This document shows positions 49,665 through 62,909 of a stretch of DNA of 64,000 bases, one piece after another. The position numbers and the translations under genes are program-made. A model generated the notes under the pieces. The model saw nothing but the letters and a program-made list of their open reading frames with translations. It searched no databases and was not told the origin of the DNA. The stretch is taken from the NCBI RefSeq assembly GCF_021917145.1, contig NC_061078.1:6391547-6455546 (forward strand), given 5' to 3'. Each line of letters starts with the position of its first letter. The stretch's first letter is position 1. This DNA is from Hypomesus transpacificus (lineage: Eukaryota > Chordata > Actinopteri > Osmeriformes > Osmeridae).

Positions 49665-52600
49665 AAAATCTGCAGACAGTTTTATTAAATTGACAAATTT
49701 TCATCTGTACAGCAAAAAGAAAATGCACAATGTTAAATCTGTTACATCTCATTATTACATGGCATGATCTGAAACGAAAAATAAACAGCACATCCAGAAC
49801 TTTGCACACTGAAATAAAATGACAAAATCGGTTATCTTTTCATCAATCTGATTCAAGAAAGTCTCACTTCAAGCAGACAGACAAGGGACAAGTACTGTAA
49901 CTTCAGCAAAGCTCAGAGCCTGGGAGTTGGTTTGGGCAACAAAGAAGCATTTAAATCTTCTGCTTTGGAACCATACGTGCAGGCGGGCCCGATGCTAGGC
50001 AGCTTTGCAAAACCGACCCCAGCACCCCCTACCTAGTACCGACATTGTGTGCTGGACTGATTAGCGTTGACACTCGCAGTCTCTTTGCCAGTCATAGAAG
50101 GGGAGGCCATGCCACAGCCAGTGTAAGAGTAGTAGGCTGCAGTCTCACTCAGGGAGGAGGGGGGGTTATAAGCCACACAATTATTAAGATTCAGTGTTGG
50201 GTGGCTCCCAAATTAACTGGATTGACAAATCCCATTTCTTCCACAGTACCCAAACACAGTAGATCATTTCTCACAAAGGCATTAACATCACTGAAAGAAA
50301 ATAAACTGTGAAACCTGTAATTCCCCACAGTGTACCCACACATTTATTTTTTTTTTTTATTTTTTTTTTAATATTTTTAAACCAAGCAACAGCCTTCCTT
50401 TACCACTGTGGTCCTGGAATACATCTTCAAATCACGAAAAGTTCAGGTTTCAGTGGTACTTTTTGAAAGTCAGAGGAACTCCAACTGCAAGAACTCCAAC
50501 TGCAAGTACATAAAATGTAGATTCTGTTTGGATACTGGATGTCAACTGAAAGAAGAAAATCTTTTGCAGACAATATACCATTGTTACCACTTTGTATAAA
50601 CAACTCAGGTAGGTATGAGAAACATCTGTGAATAACATTCATTGTTCTTGTACAATATTGAGTTGTTTTCATATGCATCTACAAAAAGAGCCAAACTAAC
50701 CAACTATCCCAACACAATGCTGCATGATGACCAACGTACACCCTCATGCACACACTCAGACGCGCTCACACGCTCAATGTCCTCCATTCTGTAGACATAA
50801 ATATGATCACGATCTGAACAGACCTGTCATACAAAGTTTGGGATAACATGGTTCTGGCTTGGATCTGTGGGTATGCCACATTCACAAAGGATCTCAGCCA
50901 TGTACAAACATGTCACGTTCATTTAGTTGGTCTGAACAAACAGCAAGTCTCCAGAACCAGTCCTGGTGCAGAAGTTGCCCCTGTAGAGTTAATGATTAAG
51001 CTCACCTTAGTACCTAGAAAACAAATATATGCTGTTTATATATAATCAGTTGGTCTACAAGGGTACTGTCTAGTTATAGTCCGATGGGCTTTGCTGCAGC
51101 CCCATATTTCCTGGGTGCTGCTGCCTTTTGACCCAAGAGGGGCTTTTGTTCAGCAGTGTGGACATGGGTGTTGATTCAGTGTGGACGTGGGTGTTGAGTT
51201 ATAGCCAGTTTGTTCAGATTTCTGTGAAAGGACTCCTACAGAAAAGCAAAGCACTCTAAAGGAAGGAGACAAGGATATACATCATGCCCTTGCAAAGTGT
51301 GGACACCCTGTGGCTTCTTTTAAAACCAAAATGTTGGTTGGTAGCTTCAAAATGTACAATCTCACCAGATCCCATAACCTAAACACATCCATCATATAAA
51401 ATATCAAAATGTTTCTATATTCCTAGGATTCCCAACCAACACCCTTCACTTGGGTCATTTGAGCAGAAAAGACATCTAGTTAGTGGATAGTGTGAGTGAA
51501 TCCACACACACGCAAGCACGCAACGAGGACATCATAAAAACTCAACCGATCATTAGTAAACAATAAATAAGGCTGCAACCAAACAATAAGTACACAATCA
51601 AAACAATGTGCAATGATTCAAATTAGAATGACAAATCTAAAACTAAATGTACACCAATGCACCGATCCATCTCAATCATTTTCAGGGGTTGTGTCTTCCT
51701 TCACTACAGAAAGTGAATTGGTCCTCGACATGGCTATGGAGGTGCGGCTGGGTCAGATACTCAGAGGAGACAAGAGGCCTCCCAAATGATCTCATAAACC
51801 CCAAGCCCCTTAGACTACCCTGACTAAGGTTCAGCAAATTCAGTGCCAATTGAAATTTTAATAAAGTGTACATATGAAATAACCAAAAAGGACAATTTGC
51901 AAAAAACAAAACAAAAAAAAAAACTATATCCAGTGATGTAAGGGGAGCCTTGGGTGTTTGTCATCAGAGTCTCCTGTGGTATTCAATTGGTAAGAAACAC
52001 ACCAAAAAATCCCCACAACCCCTCTGCCTCCGCCATTTCTATCCCTTTTAAACAAAAACAAAAAAGAACTTAAATCCAACACCAACATCACAAATCAAAA
52101 GCAGGTTCTTCTCCGTTGGGACAAAGAGGAGAAGGAAGCTCTGTGTAAGCTGTGCTGGTGGCCATGTAGGCGCCGGCCTAGTAACTGAACTGATGCAACT
52201 GCTGCCATCTGTCCTCACCAATAAAATACTTATTAACATACAATATCAGATTTGGCTGAAGGACAACCTGTGGGTTTCAAGCCAACTCGAGAAGGGTCCA
52301 CAAAATGTTTGTCTGGGGATCAAACGGTCAAAAAGCAAGATTTCTTCAAAAAGAAAAAAGCTTCCTCTCTCGACAGGACGAAAGAATGACCGTAGTCGAA
52401 GTAACTTCAGTAGAAAGGCCAGGGCATTTGAATACTTATTCTTCAGTACTATGTGGGAGTGTGAATGGGGGGGTTCAAACATGGCACTGGCACTGCGGGG
52501 AAGTTGGTAGGGTGCTTGGGCGGCCAAGGAATAGGACCCCCAATGTGAACAAGAACCCTGGGGGTTCGGTAGAGGCATTTGGGCCAAACCAAGGGTGTTT

Positions 52601-52669
52601 GACAGGGGCTTGGGGCATCTTAGATGGGCCTTTGGAGAAAGAGTCTTATGAAGGTGGTCCGGTCCTCCT
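49665..52669 (-). other. glg1: glg1 3' UTR (probable, about 3 kb)
   Basis: Continuous exon-free, repeat-element-free sequence between the glg1 stop codon and an AATAAA signal on the minus strand (TTTATT on plus at 49681-49686). Another A-rich stretch with AATAAA lies at 50341-50380 (minus strand) and may be an internal polyadenylation site. The long UTR is inferred; if correct, glg1 ends only about 400 bp from the pdpr promoter. Confidence 0.45.
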
Positions 52670-54168
52670 CTACCTGTCCTTCAGTTCCTGTGTGACCCGC
52701 TTGGTGATGCGTCCACATAGCAGTCCCACCAGGAAGAGCATGCACACGCCCACTGTGATCATCAGCAGGATGTAGTTCTTCGAAGGCGAGGTCATCACCT
52801 GCATGGCCAGGTCTGAAAAGCCTTCCGCTGGCGCCACCTGGTGGACAGAGACAAAATTAAATTCATACACAAACAAAATATCTGTAAAGTATGTCTGTGT
52901 GTGTGTGTGTTTATTCAAACCTTAGCGGCGTAGCTCCACATGTCAATGCGGTCCTGCAATCTCTTCTTACACTCCGGCTGCAGACGCACCCTCTTGTCCT
53001 GCAGAGCCTCCATCAGGCAGGACATCTCTAAAAACAGAGCAGGAGAGGGAAGGGTTAACTAACCCACTCTACAAGTCCTCCTTGTGGCCCAGACGTGTAT
53101 TGCATCAACCAGAACTATGCAGGTGCACACCAGCTACTCAGCATGCTGCTGTCTCCAGTTAAAGAGTGCAAAATGAACCACACTCACATCTACTTTAGGT
53201 TACATAAAAAGACCCTTTCAAACCACCAGTCCACATCTAGATTTTCCCTTGTGACAGGGTTTGCCACAGTATGTAAATAGTTTTAGTCAATAGGAGCCTG
53301 AGGTGCATTTCATTTGGTTCACAGAGGGCACTTCTGTGACTGATACATTGGTTTCAGTGTGCAGAGGGTGAGATAAATCAAGTGCATCCAACTATTTGAC
53401 AGTACTTCCGAGTTGTACTGTTTTCACTCACGTCGTCCTCTGCCAGGTGTGATGGCGGCACAGTGGTGCTTAAGGTCCAGTGCACAGGCTGTGTGGAGCA
53501 CAGGGTCAACAAAGATGTCTGCCTTACTCTCCTTCAGCATGTTCAGAACCTCCTGCAGAGGGAGTGGGGTAGAGAGGGAGGAGGGTGGGGGGAGAGTAAG
53601 TGAGAGCGGTCACCACAACTTCAGCAGCTTAACAATGTTATGTTAGGATGGCAGCTGGACACTAGGCTGCGCTGCAGTCTTGAGGTTTTGCTAAATGTGT
53701 ATGTGTGTACCTTTTTGCAGGTCTCATGTTTGATCTTGAGCAGGTTGACCTTCAGACACTCCTCCACCTGTCCAGTCTGCTCCTGAGCAGATGCTTCCTC
53801 CGCACACAGTCGATTGATCTGGGAGGGGGGTGGTGGTGGTGGTGGGGGGGGGGGGGGGATGATACAGAGTAGAGGCGGAGAGGCAGAATGGTAAGAACAG
53901 TGAAAGAGGGAGAAAAGAAAGCGATGAATAAAGGATCATGAACCCAGCCCGGGCAAGCCCAGCTTGCCTGGCTCATCAGAGGCAAGACAGGCCAAGGACA
54001 CACCAAGGGCACTCAGTCCCTCCTGCAGCTTGTCACTCCACCTGAGGCTCTCATAATCTCAGCAGGACTCTAGCTGTAAATAACACAGGGCTGCTTTGTG
54101 CCGAGTTGGCTGGCTCTGTCCAGACCTAACCCCTATCCCAACCAACTGGTACCCTGCCAATAACTTCA

Positions 54169-54208
<40 letters not shown>

Positions 54209-57200
54209 CTAAGGGCATGGTGTTCCCGTTCAGAATACATCATCTGACCATCTTAGCAGCCTGGTGGGCATGGTCTGAGGTGCCCACGGAAACCAATCAC
54301 AACACTGTACACTCTCATTCACATGACACTAGCGGGAAATAAGAGACCAATAATTTTTTTTAAAGAGACTAGCTGACTTATAGAAATCTGTTTTGGTGTG
54401 CGGGTGTGCTCACTTCCTCAGTGCAGTGCATCTGAAGCTGTGGGTCCAGTCTGTAGTCCAGAGCAGACTCCTGAAGGATGACTCTGATCTGGTCCTCACA
54501 ATCTGAGGACAGCCTCTGGACACACACAACCACAAATATGTTATTATATTGCTCGAAGGCAACAGATGAAATAACACATTTATAATGTACTGTATTGGCA
54601 GCATGGCCTAGGGCAAAATAACTTTTGTTCAGTTTCATAAACTCCGCTTTTCTACCCAACTGTATTGACTGAGAACATAAAAAAAAAAAAAAAAGATATT
54701 CCTATTGTCCGGTTGGCAGAGTGAACGACAGACCTGGTCAGCATATTTGAGTTTGAGGCAGGAGATAACCTGGCCCTCCAGCTCGCTGTCGTCGCTGGCT
54801 TTGTTCAGGATGCCCTGGCAGAATTTAGGGATGTCGGCCTTACAGGCCTTCCTCAGCACAGGGTTCAACCTGTAATCTAGGAGAGGATTACGGAGCAACA
54901 CTCAGGTATCAGATATAGAAGGGTACATTATCGATGTGGTATTTGTGTAGCGTTGGCATTTGTGCATTGTGTATGTGTGCGTACTCTACCTGTGTTCTGT
55001 GTGATCTGTCTCTTGGTGATCGTCTGTTTACATTTGGGATCCATCAGCTCACTGTTCTTGTTCTGCTTCAGACACTGCAGCATGTTCTTGGCATCCGCCT
55101 CAGTACAGAACCGCTGACACCATCCAATCACAGAGGAGGGGTGGATAGACATTATGACAGGAAAGAACAACGAAGCATCAGTACGCAGCATGAGGGTGTG
55201 TCAGGGGGGAAAGGATATGCATGAACTGTCCTGACCTGTCCAATAAGACAGAGATAGAGACAGACAGACAGACAGACAGAAACCTAAAGCTTTGTGGGTA
55301 AGGCGTGTCTCACCTTTATCATCTGCTTGCAGACCCTCATGAGCTGGTAGTCCAACTCTGGGTCCATCATCTCCACCTCCTGCAGCTTGAAAACCTTCTG
55401 GTGACAGCGCTGAGACAACTGTTTCTTACTCTCCTTCAAACACTCAATCATCTAGAAGAACAGGAGAGAGGAGAGAGGAGAGAGATTTCATTGTGTTTCA
55501 GAAACCTTTTATATGTAGGGTGTCAGAGTGTGTGACGTTGGTGCGTGTCTTACCTGTGCGTTGCCAAAGGCCACGTTGGAGCAGAGTCTGCTGATGTCAG
55601 TCTTACAAGAGTCATAGAGGTCGGGCTCTAGCCTTATGTCCTCCGACTACAGCAAAAGTAGGAGGAACGGGGGAGAGAAGGGGGAAGAAAGAAGGAGTTT
55701 GAGGTGGAGAAGACGAGAAGAGAAAAAGAGAGGGAATAAGAGAGATGTGTGTTCAGTCCTAGGGGAGAGCGCATCGACAAGTGCAACCATGACACCTTAC
55801 CTAACCACTCAGCTAATAAGGTGGGCCGGCGGGCCAGACCTTACTCTTACTGGTCAATATTGCGGTCAGACAGATCCATGGAGTCAATACCCAACATTGT
55901 TCACTGGTGATTAAAATAAGACCAGGCTTCTTCACAACTACTTAAGATGAGCTAAGCCCGTACATTCCCTTGAAACTGAGACTATCATGATGTAGGCGTG
56001 AAAGACCAGTTCTGACTGAGATAAATGGCACAGTTCTTGGAGTCTAAACACATAGAAAAACATTTGAAAGTCTCAAGGCTTTCAAATGGGAGCAATCCAT
56101 CAGACTCTTGTTAATGTGAAAGTCACATATACAGTCTGATACGCTTGGCTGGCGACAGACAGCGGTGATGGGTCTGGCATTGTTATCAAGGTCGCACCAT
56201 GACCTTATCCTTACAGACACTGGTTAAGAAACACCTTAGACCTGAATGTCCCAAACCTCACTCTAGCTCAGCATGGCTTCCCGCATACCATTAGGTATAT
56301 CTAGTCCTCCTACACACACACACACAAACACACACCATCTCCAGCTCCTCCACCCTCAGTTGCTTGCGGCACTTGAGAGAGACGCGCTGCTCCTTGACAT
56401 CCTGCAGGGTATCGTTCCTCACCGTGGAGCTCAGACAGATGACCACATCCACCCTGGGGGAGGGAGAGAGGGAGAGAGGGAGGGGGCAGAAAGAGAGTTA
56501 GAGAGAAAAGAAGGGTGGAGAAGAGAGATCGATGAAGGCAGTGGACAGTTTGAGAGAGCGAAGAAATTGGGAGATACATTGGGTGTGGAGATGAGAGATC
56601 GAGAGGGGGAGGGTAAAATTGGAAAAAGCGAGCAAAAGAGAGCGAAAGAGAGAAAATGGGAGAGAAGGGAATCAGAGAGGACAGATGAGAGGCAGAGCTT
56701 GGCGAGCTCTGCACACACGTGCTGATGACTCATGGCAGGCGCAGGCTGGCACCCGTTTTTCAGCAGCACAGAAATGATTCCAGAGAGAAGAGGCCCGATG
56801 AGTCAATCACCTCAGGGATGACGATAACATGGAGGAAAGGCCACCTAGATACAGCTTCACAAACACTGGGCCCATTGTACAGGGCCTGTCAATCAAACAT
56901 TCACGCAGTCACAGGGACTCTGATATAAAAGATAATAGGTAATGGATGATAGAAAAAATAAATAAAAAATATTCAAAGATTTTGGGGACAAGTTAGCGAC
57001 AGCCATGATTCAAAATACAAGGTTATGATTTCCTCTCGGGCAGGGGAGATTAAAAGAGTCACTTAAATATTCAGAAAAATATGCGGTGTGTCCTTGACGC
57101 AACAAAAACAACTCACTTCTTCTTTATGTTGGGACACAGTTTCAGCACATCCTCCTTGCAAGCCATCTTGAACTTGTAGGAGAAGCGGAAGTCCTTCATT

Positions 57201-59956
57201 TGGATCTGAGAGGGAATTTCGGGGGAGGAGGATAGAGGGAGGGACAGACATTAAGGGAGGGAGAGAGAGAAAAGGAAGTGAGTCTAGTTAGACCAGTGAC
57301 TGGTTCAAGAAATTCAAAGCAATCTAAGTGTGTGTAAAGTCCAAGTGTAACTCATTCTCATAATCAAACACAGTTGATGAATCACCCTGCTGACTCCTGG
57401 AGAGCAGGGGTCATACACACACGCGTTGCCCAGGTTGACGGAAGCTCTACAGACTGACTAAGCGGTCAAGAGTGATTTGATTTCCGGAGATTAGATGCAA
57501 ACTGATGGCTCAATTGATGTAATGTGAAGAGACAATTCTGGACCCGTGTGTGTTTGTGTGTGTGACCCCTTCTCTAGGCGTCAGCAGGCTGACTCACCAA
57601 CTGGAAGTGGGTGACGCCCACGGTGCACTTGTCATTCATCTCCTTCTGGTGTTTGTTCTGCACCAGGCACTCCATCAGGTCCCCTGTGTCGATCTGGTTA
57701 TCTGCTACATCCTGCCCAGGAAAGAGGGAGAGAGAGGGAGAGAGAGGGAGAGAGAGGGGGTCAGCCGGCACAAAGAGAAGTGTGTGGGTATGGAGAGAGT
57801 ATGCATCGAGTGAGAAAGAGATAGAGATCGAGATGGAAACAGATTGTTGAGCATGGGTAGGAGAGAAAGCGTTGATAGAGACAAGGGGGAAAATCAAATA
57901 TTAGTTTGAATAAATAGTCAGAGAGAACTAGACCAACCCTTGTTTATTTAAGAAGAGAGCTATTAAGACAGAACAGATGGTGAACACATGGCTGAGATCT
58001 GAGGCAATGTCATAGATTTCTTGGTAGATGATTGGTTGCTTACGTGGCAGTGGGACTGGATGACTGGTTCACAGGCACGGATCAGCAGGGCTTCAATCTG
58101 AATGTCCTGTCATCAAAGGTCAGATGTTAGAGGGACAGCCAAGATGTCAGACAGACAGGTCATCAGAGCTGCAGAGAACTTAACTCGGTTTCCCGTTATT
58201 GCCAAGGGTGTGTGTGCGTGTGTGTGTGTGTGTGTGTACCTCAGACTCCAGCTCAGTCAGGTTGCCAACCACATCTCTGCACTCTGAAACCAGGTCCTCT
58301 AGATGGTCCTGTAGACATTCCAACTCCTAGAACACACACAACCTTATATTATTATTATCAGTAAATGGATGACCAACAATTAATGACCTGGTAGATAATG
58401 TCTGTCTTGTGAGTGTGTGTGTGTGTGTGTGTGCCTCACCTGGCCCGTGTCAGTCTTCTCGCTGCACCATTTGCCCAGGTCAGTCATGCAACGTTTCTGC
58501 AGCTCAGGGTCCAGCTTCACATCCAGCGCCCTCTGGTGGAGGATTCTCTGCACCTCCACCTTACAGTCTCGCGATAGCTGGACATTTACACACACACACC
58601 CACACTGAGAGTCAGAAATCCCACCTATACTCACCCATGATACCCATATCACAAGTGATCAGTCAAGCAAACAACCTCTCACTCACATACACACACACCA
58701 GAAATCCCATCCAGTTACAAATCAAGTAATCAGTCATTCAAGAGCCATTTCAATTACCAACTCTCACACACACACACACACACGCAGACGGACAGACACA
58801 CCAACACACATCAAATCACTCACGCAAGCAAACCCTCTGCCCCCAACAAACTCTCTCAACTACACCTGCATACCCAAACACAATTTATTTTTTGAGGCTG
58901 CCATAATCATGAAGAATCATAAGTCAGCCATTAGTGGCAGCGTAAAGCCATATCATCTCCATCACATTCTCTCAAATTTGTCAGTGAGGAGCGTTCTTGA
59001 CCAATCTTTACCCAGTGTCTAATTGGCCTATCTACAGCTAAAATCACCCTTCACTGTCATTCTTTGCGATTTGGCTGACAAGCCCAATTCACAAGTATTT
59101 TTTTTGCAACCATAATTAAATTTCCCTTATGATTGACATCATTATCATCGTCATTATTATTATTATTATTATCACCCACCACCATTATTGATATCAGACT
59201 GGGCTGGCAACTTACTGAGTCCTCAGCACTGGGCTGTTCAATCCAAAACATCATATGGTTAACCTAGTATCTCTGACGCCAGCTAAAGCTGGCTGGGTAA
59301 TGTGCTCATCATGTCATTGCAACAGAAAATGATGCGTACTGTGACAAATACAACATATGCTCATAAATGACTGTGCAACAGGCAGACCAACAAGGTTGGC
59401 CGTCAATGAAGTCTACAGGCAGACAGACAAGCTATCGCAGATTGGCAGGCTACTATTCATACCCGTCTGCCCTGTTCCTCAGTGCGGTAGGCGTGGCGGT
59501 AGAGACAGGAGAACACGGCGCCAGGGGGCATCATCTCGCTGGTCTCGTTCCAGCCGTGGGTGTGGCACAGGCGGGCGGCGTCACCCTGGCACTTCTTATA
59601 CAGGATAGGGTCCAGCCTGCATGCCAGGCAGAGAAGAAGGCACACTCAGCGTTTATGTCCATAGCCTACCAGCCACCACCAAGGTCATTCAGAACACCTG
59701 ACGTACTCCAACCTCCAGAGGGTTCACTCTGTAAACGCTGATCATCATCACGATCCCAGGCAGCGGCAGATGTACACTCGTCTGCCCTCACAACAAGCCC
59801 CCCACAGCCCCCACCCCACACAGTCACAATGCACAATTACAGTTAATCGCTGTTGAAGTCGACAATTAAAAAGCCCATTAGGCCTATTGAGCTGTGAACG
59901 AAGTGATGAGCTATAGGCTAAAGAGGCTACTTAGCAGGCTGTGCTTCTGACTGTGT

Positions 59957-59996
<40 letters not shown>

Positions 59997-60477
59997 GTGT
60001 GCAAGTGTGTATGAGTGGACCTTTGTATGAGTACGTGTGCGTGTGTGTGCATGAGTGTGTGTGTGTATTGTGCCTAGAGTGCTGGGACAACATAATGAGA
60101 TACTTCACTTAAAGTTGCCCTAGCATATTGACAGAGAGAACATGAGTCATACACTTCAGAATCAATGTTGTGGCAAATTCTAATTGTTACTGTGTCATGA
60201 CTACAGCTTCTAAAAGATTCAGGACAGAAAAGGGGAGGTTCCTTAGAAGAGGAGGAAAACCACAGTAGAATCTTTTGGGGAGGTGGGGGGGGGGAGGCTT
60301 GGGATATGAGTTTGGGTCACAGTGAAACGGTCAGTGTTGGGAAGTGAAGGGGATGTGGGGTCAGGAGTGCCTCACTTCCAGTCTCGTGAGATGAAGTACT
60401 GCAGCTCCAGCAGGCGGTGCTCACACTCCTCCACCATCTTCTCTGTGTAGAGGTGCTCCATCAGACAGGACAGGATC

Positions 60478-60513
<36 letters not shown>

Positions 60514-62909
60514 GGAGCAGCAGATGCATCAACGTCACAAACAAAAATCAAGACAATGGACAATGAACACTTCATGGAGGCACTTGTTTTGAGAGTCATT
60601 ACCCAATACTTTAAAGAAGCACGCATTCGCTCCCCCCCCCCTTCCTTTTTCATCTGTGATTGGCACAGTGCTCCCCACACCCGCCTGTTTTCCAGAGAGA
60701 GGGCTGAGCTCATTAAAAGCCAGTGTGTAAGCAGGGAGAGCGGTTTGGAGAGAGTTCACCAGGGTCCTTGCTGATGTGCAAATGCACACACGTGCACGTA
60801 CACACATGGCTGAATTAAGCATCACTTTATTGGGAGTAATGTATTCATGGACGCAGGTTGTTTCAAAGAAGAGGAGAGAGAGAGGCAATGATTGGATATG
60901 CTTCACAGCATTAATGAGCAGCAGGGTGATAGAAACAGGAGGAGGAGAGGAGGAGGAAGAGAGCACTTTTTTTCCGGGAAGCAGTGGAAATATTCAATAC
61001 TCGTCTCACATTACACAAAGAGGATAAATTATGAAGCCAGGTTGCAGTGTGCTTCCTAATGCCTCAAGACCCACATATTGGATGTCAAACAAACCCAATT
61101 GAGACAGCCATGGAAGGCATGTTTGAACTCGGCCGAAAGAGAGAGGGACTAGAGCGAGGGGAAAGTGCAGAGGAGCAGAGACAGCGCCGAGACACAACAG
61201 TCACAGAGCCTCCCATGATTATGCATGGGAGCTGGAACAAGCATATGGCTGGACATATGGCATCTCTTGGAACTCTGAGCATGTATGAGCGTGTGTGTGT
61301 GTGTATGCGTATCACTTGCACGGCATACAATGTCGTGTTTTCTTGTTGAGAGGGTGTGTCTGTATGTGTGTGGTATGGCAAGTGTGTGTGCACGCAGTGT
61401 TTGTGTGTGTATGATACTCACATGGGGTCTCCGTTGCGGATGTGTTTGCAGGCGGTCTGGATGACGGACTCGCAGGCCTCGTTGAGGGCACGGTCTATTC
61501 TGTAGTCCGCCCCCGGGTCAGCTGACTGGATCAGGGTCTGGAGCTGTGAGGGACACGGCTCCTGGGTTAGGACCTGTCAACATGTGTGTGTGTGTGTGTG
61601 TGTGTGTCGTGAGTGAGCGAGTTCTCACCGCGCTCTGACACAGGCCGTCCACAGTGCCCTTGTCTCCGCGGGCCACCTTCATGAGGCAGTGCAGGGTCCG
61701 TCCCTTCCGGTGCAGGCCCGAGCAGTGCGCCTCGATCTCCCCCCGGCAGTGCAGCACGATCTCCGGGCTCAGGGAGAAGTCCTCCATCAGCATCCTCCTG
61801 TAATCCAGCATCTCCCCCTGGCAGTCTCCACTCACCGTCCGTCCTGTGACACACACACACAGTATTAATCTGGGAGATTTATTTGGCTTTGGGGGCATTT
61901 TTCATACATGGAACATTGTGGCAAGAAGATGCAGCCCCCAGCCCCCAGCCCCCACCTCTGTGGACAGCAGACTCCAGGCAGAGCAGCAGGTAGGAGAGGC
62001 GAGCCTCGCGGGCGCGTGGCAGGTTGGTGTCCAGGTTACAGCGGTACTTCCTCAGGTCAGCCTTGCAGGCCTTGGCCAGGGAGTAGCTCACCTTGTAGTC
62101 CTGTGCTATCAGTTTCTGTCTGGTGGTCAAGGCGTCTCGACACTTGGGGAGGGGCAGTCAGAGAGTAGGAGAAAGAAAGGAAGAGAGAAAAATTATTTGG
62201 GGTTAGAATCTGACTTATCTTCACTCAGTGACACCAGTTATCAAGTATTCAAGTTATTCTTCATTCAATAAAAGGATACTAATTATCAAGTGAGGTAAAT
62301 GGAGGGTGACGAACGCACTCAACCATACTGCAAAGTACAGCGGACTAGAACCAGTAACTATCGACCACACAGTCTTTCTGTGTAGTTGGCACGTACCTTT
62401 TCAGACATGCCCTCCTCAAACTTATGGTTGAAGAGACACTTGTAGACCTTGCCCTCCCCAGCTTGGGTCTGAAAACACAACAGAGAGAGCACTCAACACC
62501 CTGGATGACGCACCACATTCACATTTCAATATATGATTCATGTTGTTTGCCAGCAGCAACAATTAATTCCTTTTTCAACTGTGTGTGTGTGTGTGTGTGT
62601 GGTGGTAGTGCCGTGTGTGCCTTTCTGTAATCGAGTTTGCTTAAGGATCCAACAAATACACAAAAACACACACACACGCCCACACACACTCTCCCACTGT
62701 CGTACGTTTTCACAGAAGCGCTCGCGGTCTTCACGACAGGAGAAGTACAGGTATCGATCCAGGTGGAAGTCATCAGACGAGAGCTCGGCCACGCGCATGA
62801 TGGACTTCTTACACTCGTCTCTGATTGGATGAGCCAGATCCTGTTGCTCCGCCTCTCTCACCAAGGCTTTCTCTAGGCAGGCAATGACCTCACCCTGGGA
62901 ATGGATGTC
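52670..62909 (-). CDS. glg1: Golgi glycoprotein 1 (ESL-1), C-terminal 922 residues
   Basis: Type I Golgi sialoglycoprotein (E-selectin ligand 1, cysteine-rich FGF receptor). Twenty-two exons: 62706-62909, 62397-62468, 61956-62142, 61629-61843, 61422-61543, 60376-60477, 59463-59616, 58440-58577, 58240-58326, 58044-58106, 57598-57711, 57117-57205, 56336-56453, 55554-55646, 55314-55451, 54990-55113, 54734-54876, 54414-54515, 53711-53818, 53432-53552, 52921-53027, 52670-52837. All junctions keep frame. Repeated GLG1 cysteine modules run through the luminal part, e.g. CQGDAARLCHTHGWNETSE, FSCLYRHAYRTEEQ, GQVISCLKLKYADQ and DPVLHTACALDLKHHCA. One transmembrane segment (YILLMITVGVCMLFLVGLL) and the short tail CGRITKRVTQELKDR end the protein, as in human. 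About 250 N-terminal residues including the signal peptide lie beyond the right edge. Introns are unusually full of CA/GT repeats, some touching splice sites. Confidence 0.98.
53844..53858. repeat. Poly-G run in glg1 intron
   Basis: Fifteen G after a (GGT)n patch, 26 bp upstream (minus-strand sense) of the acceptor at 53819; read as poly-C on the transcript it serves as part of the polypyrimidine tract. Confidence 0.9.
54170..54206. repeat. (AC)18 microsatellite
   Basis: Pure dinucleotide run in a glg1 intron. Confidence 0.98.
59959..59993. repeat. (AC)17 microsatellite
   Basis: Pure run in the glg1 intron between the exons at 59463-59616 and 60376-60477. GT-rich sequence follows to about 60068. 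Confidence 0.98.
60481..60510 (-). repeat. glg1: (TG)15 tract at a glg1 splice acceptor
   Basis: On the transcript strand a pure (TG)15 run is followed directly by CAG and the exon at 60376-60477. There is no ordinary polypyrimidine tract, only CTGCTCCCTC just upstream of the repeat. Confidence 0.95.
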
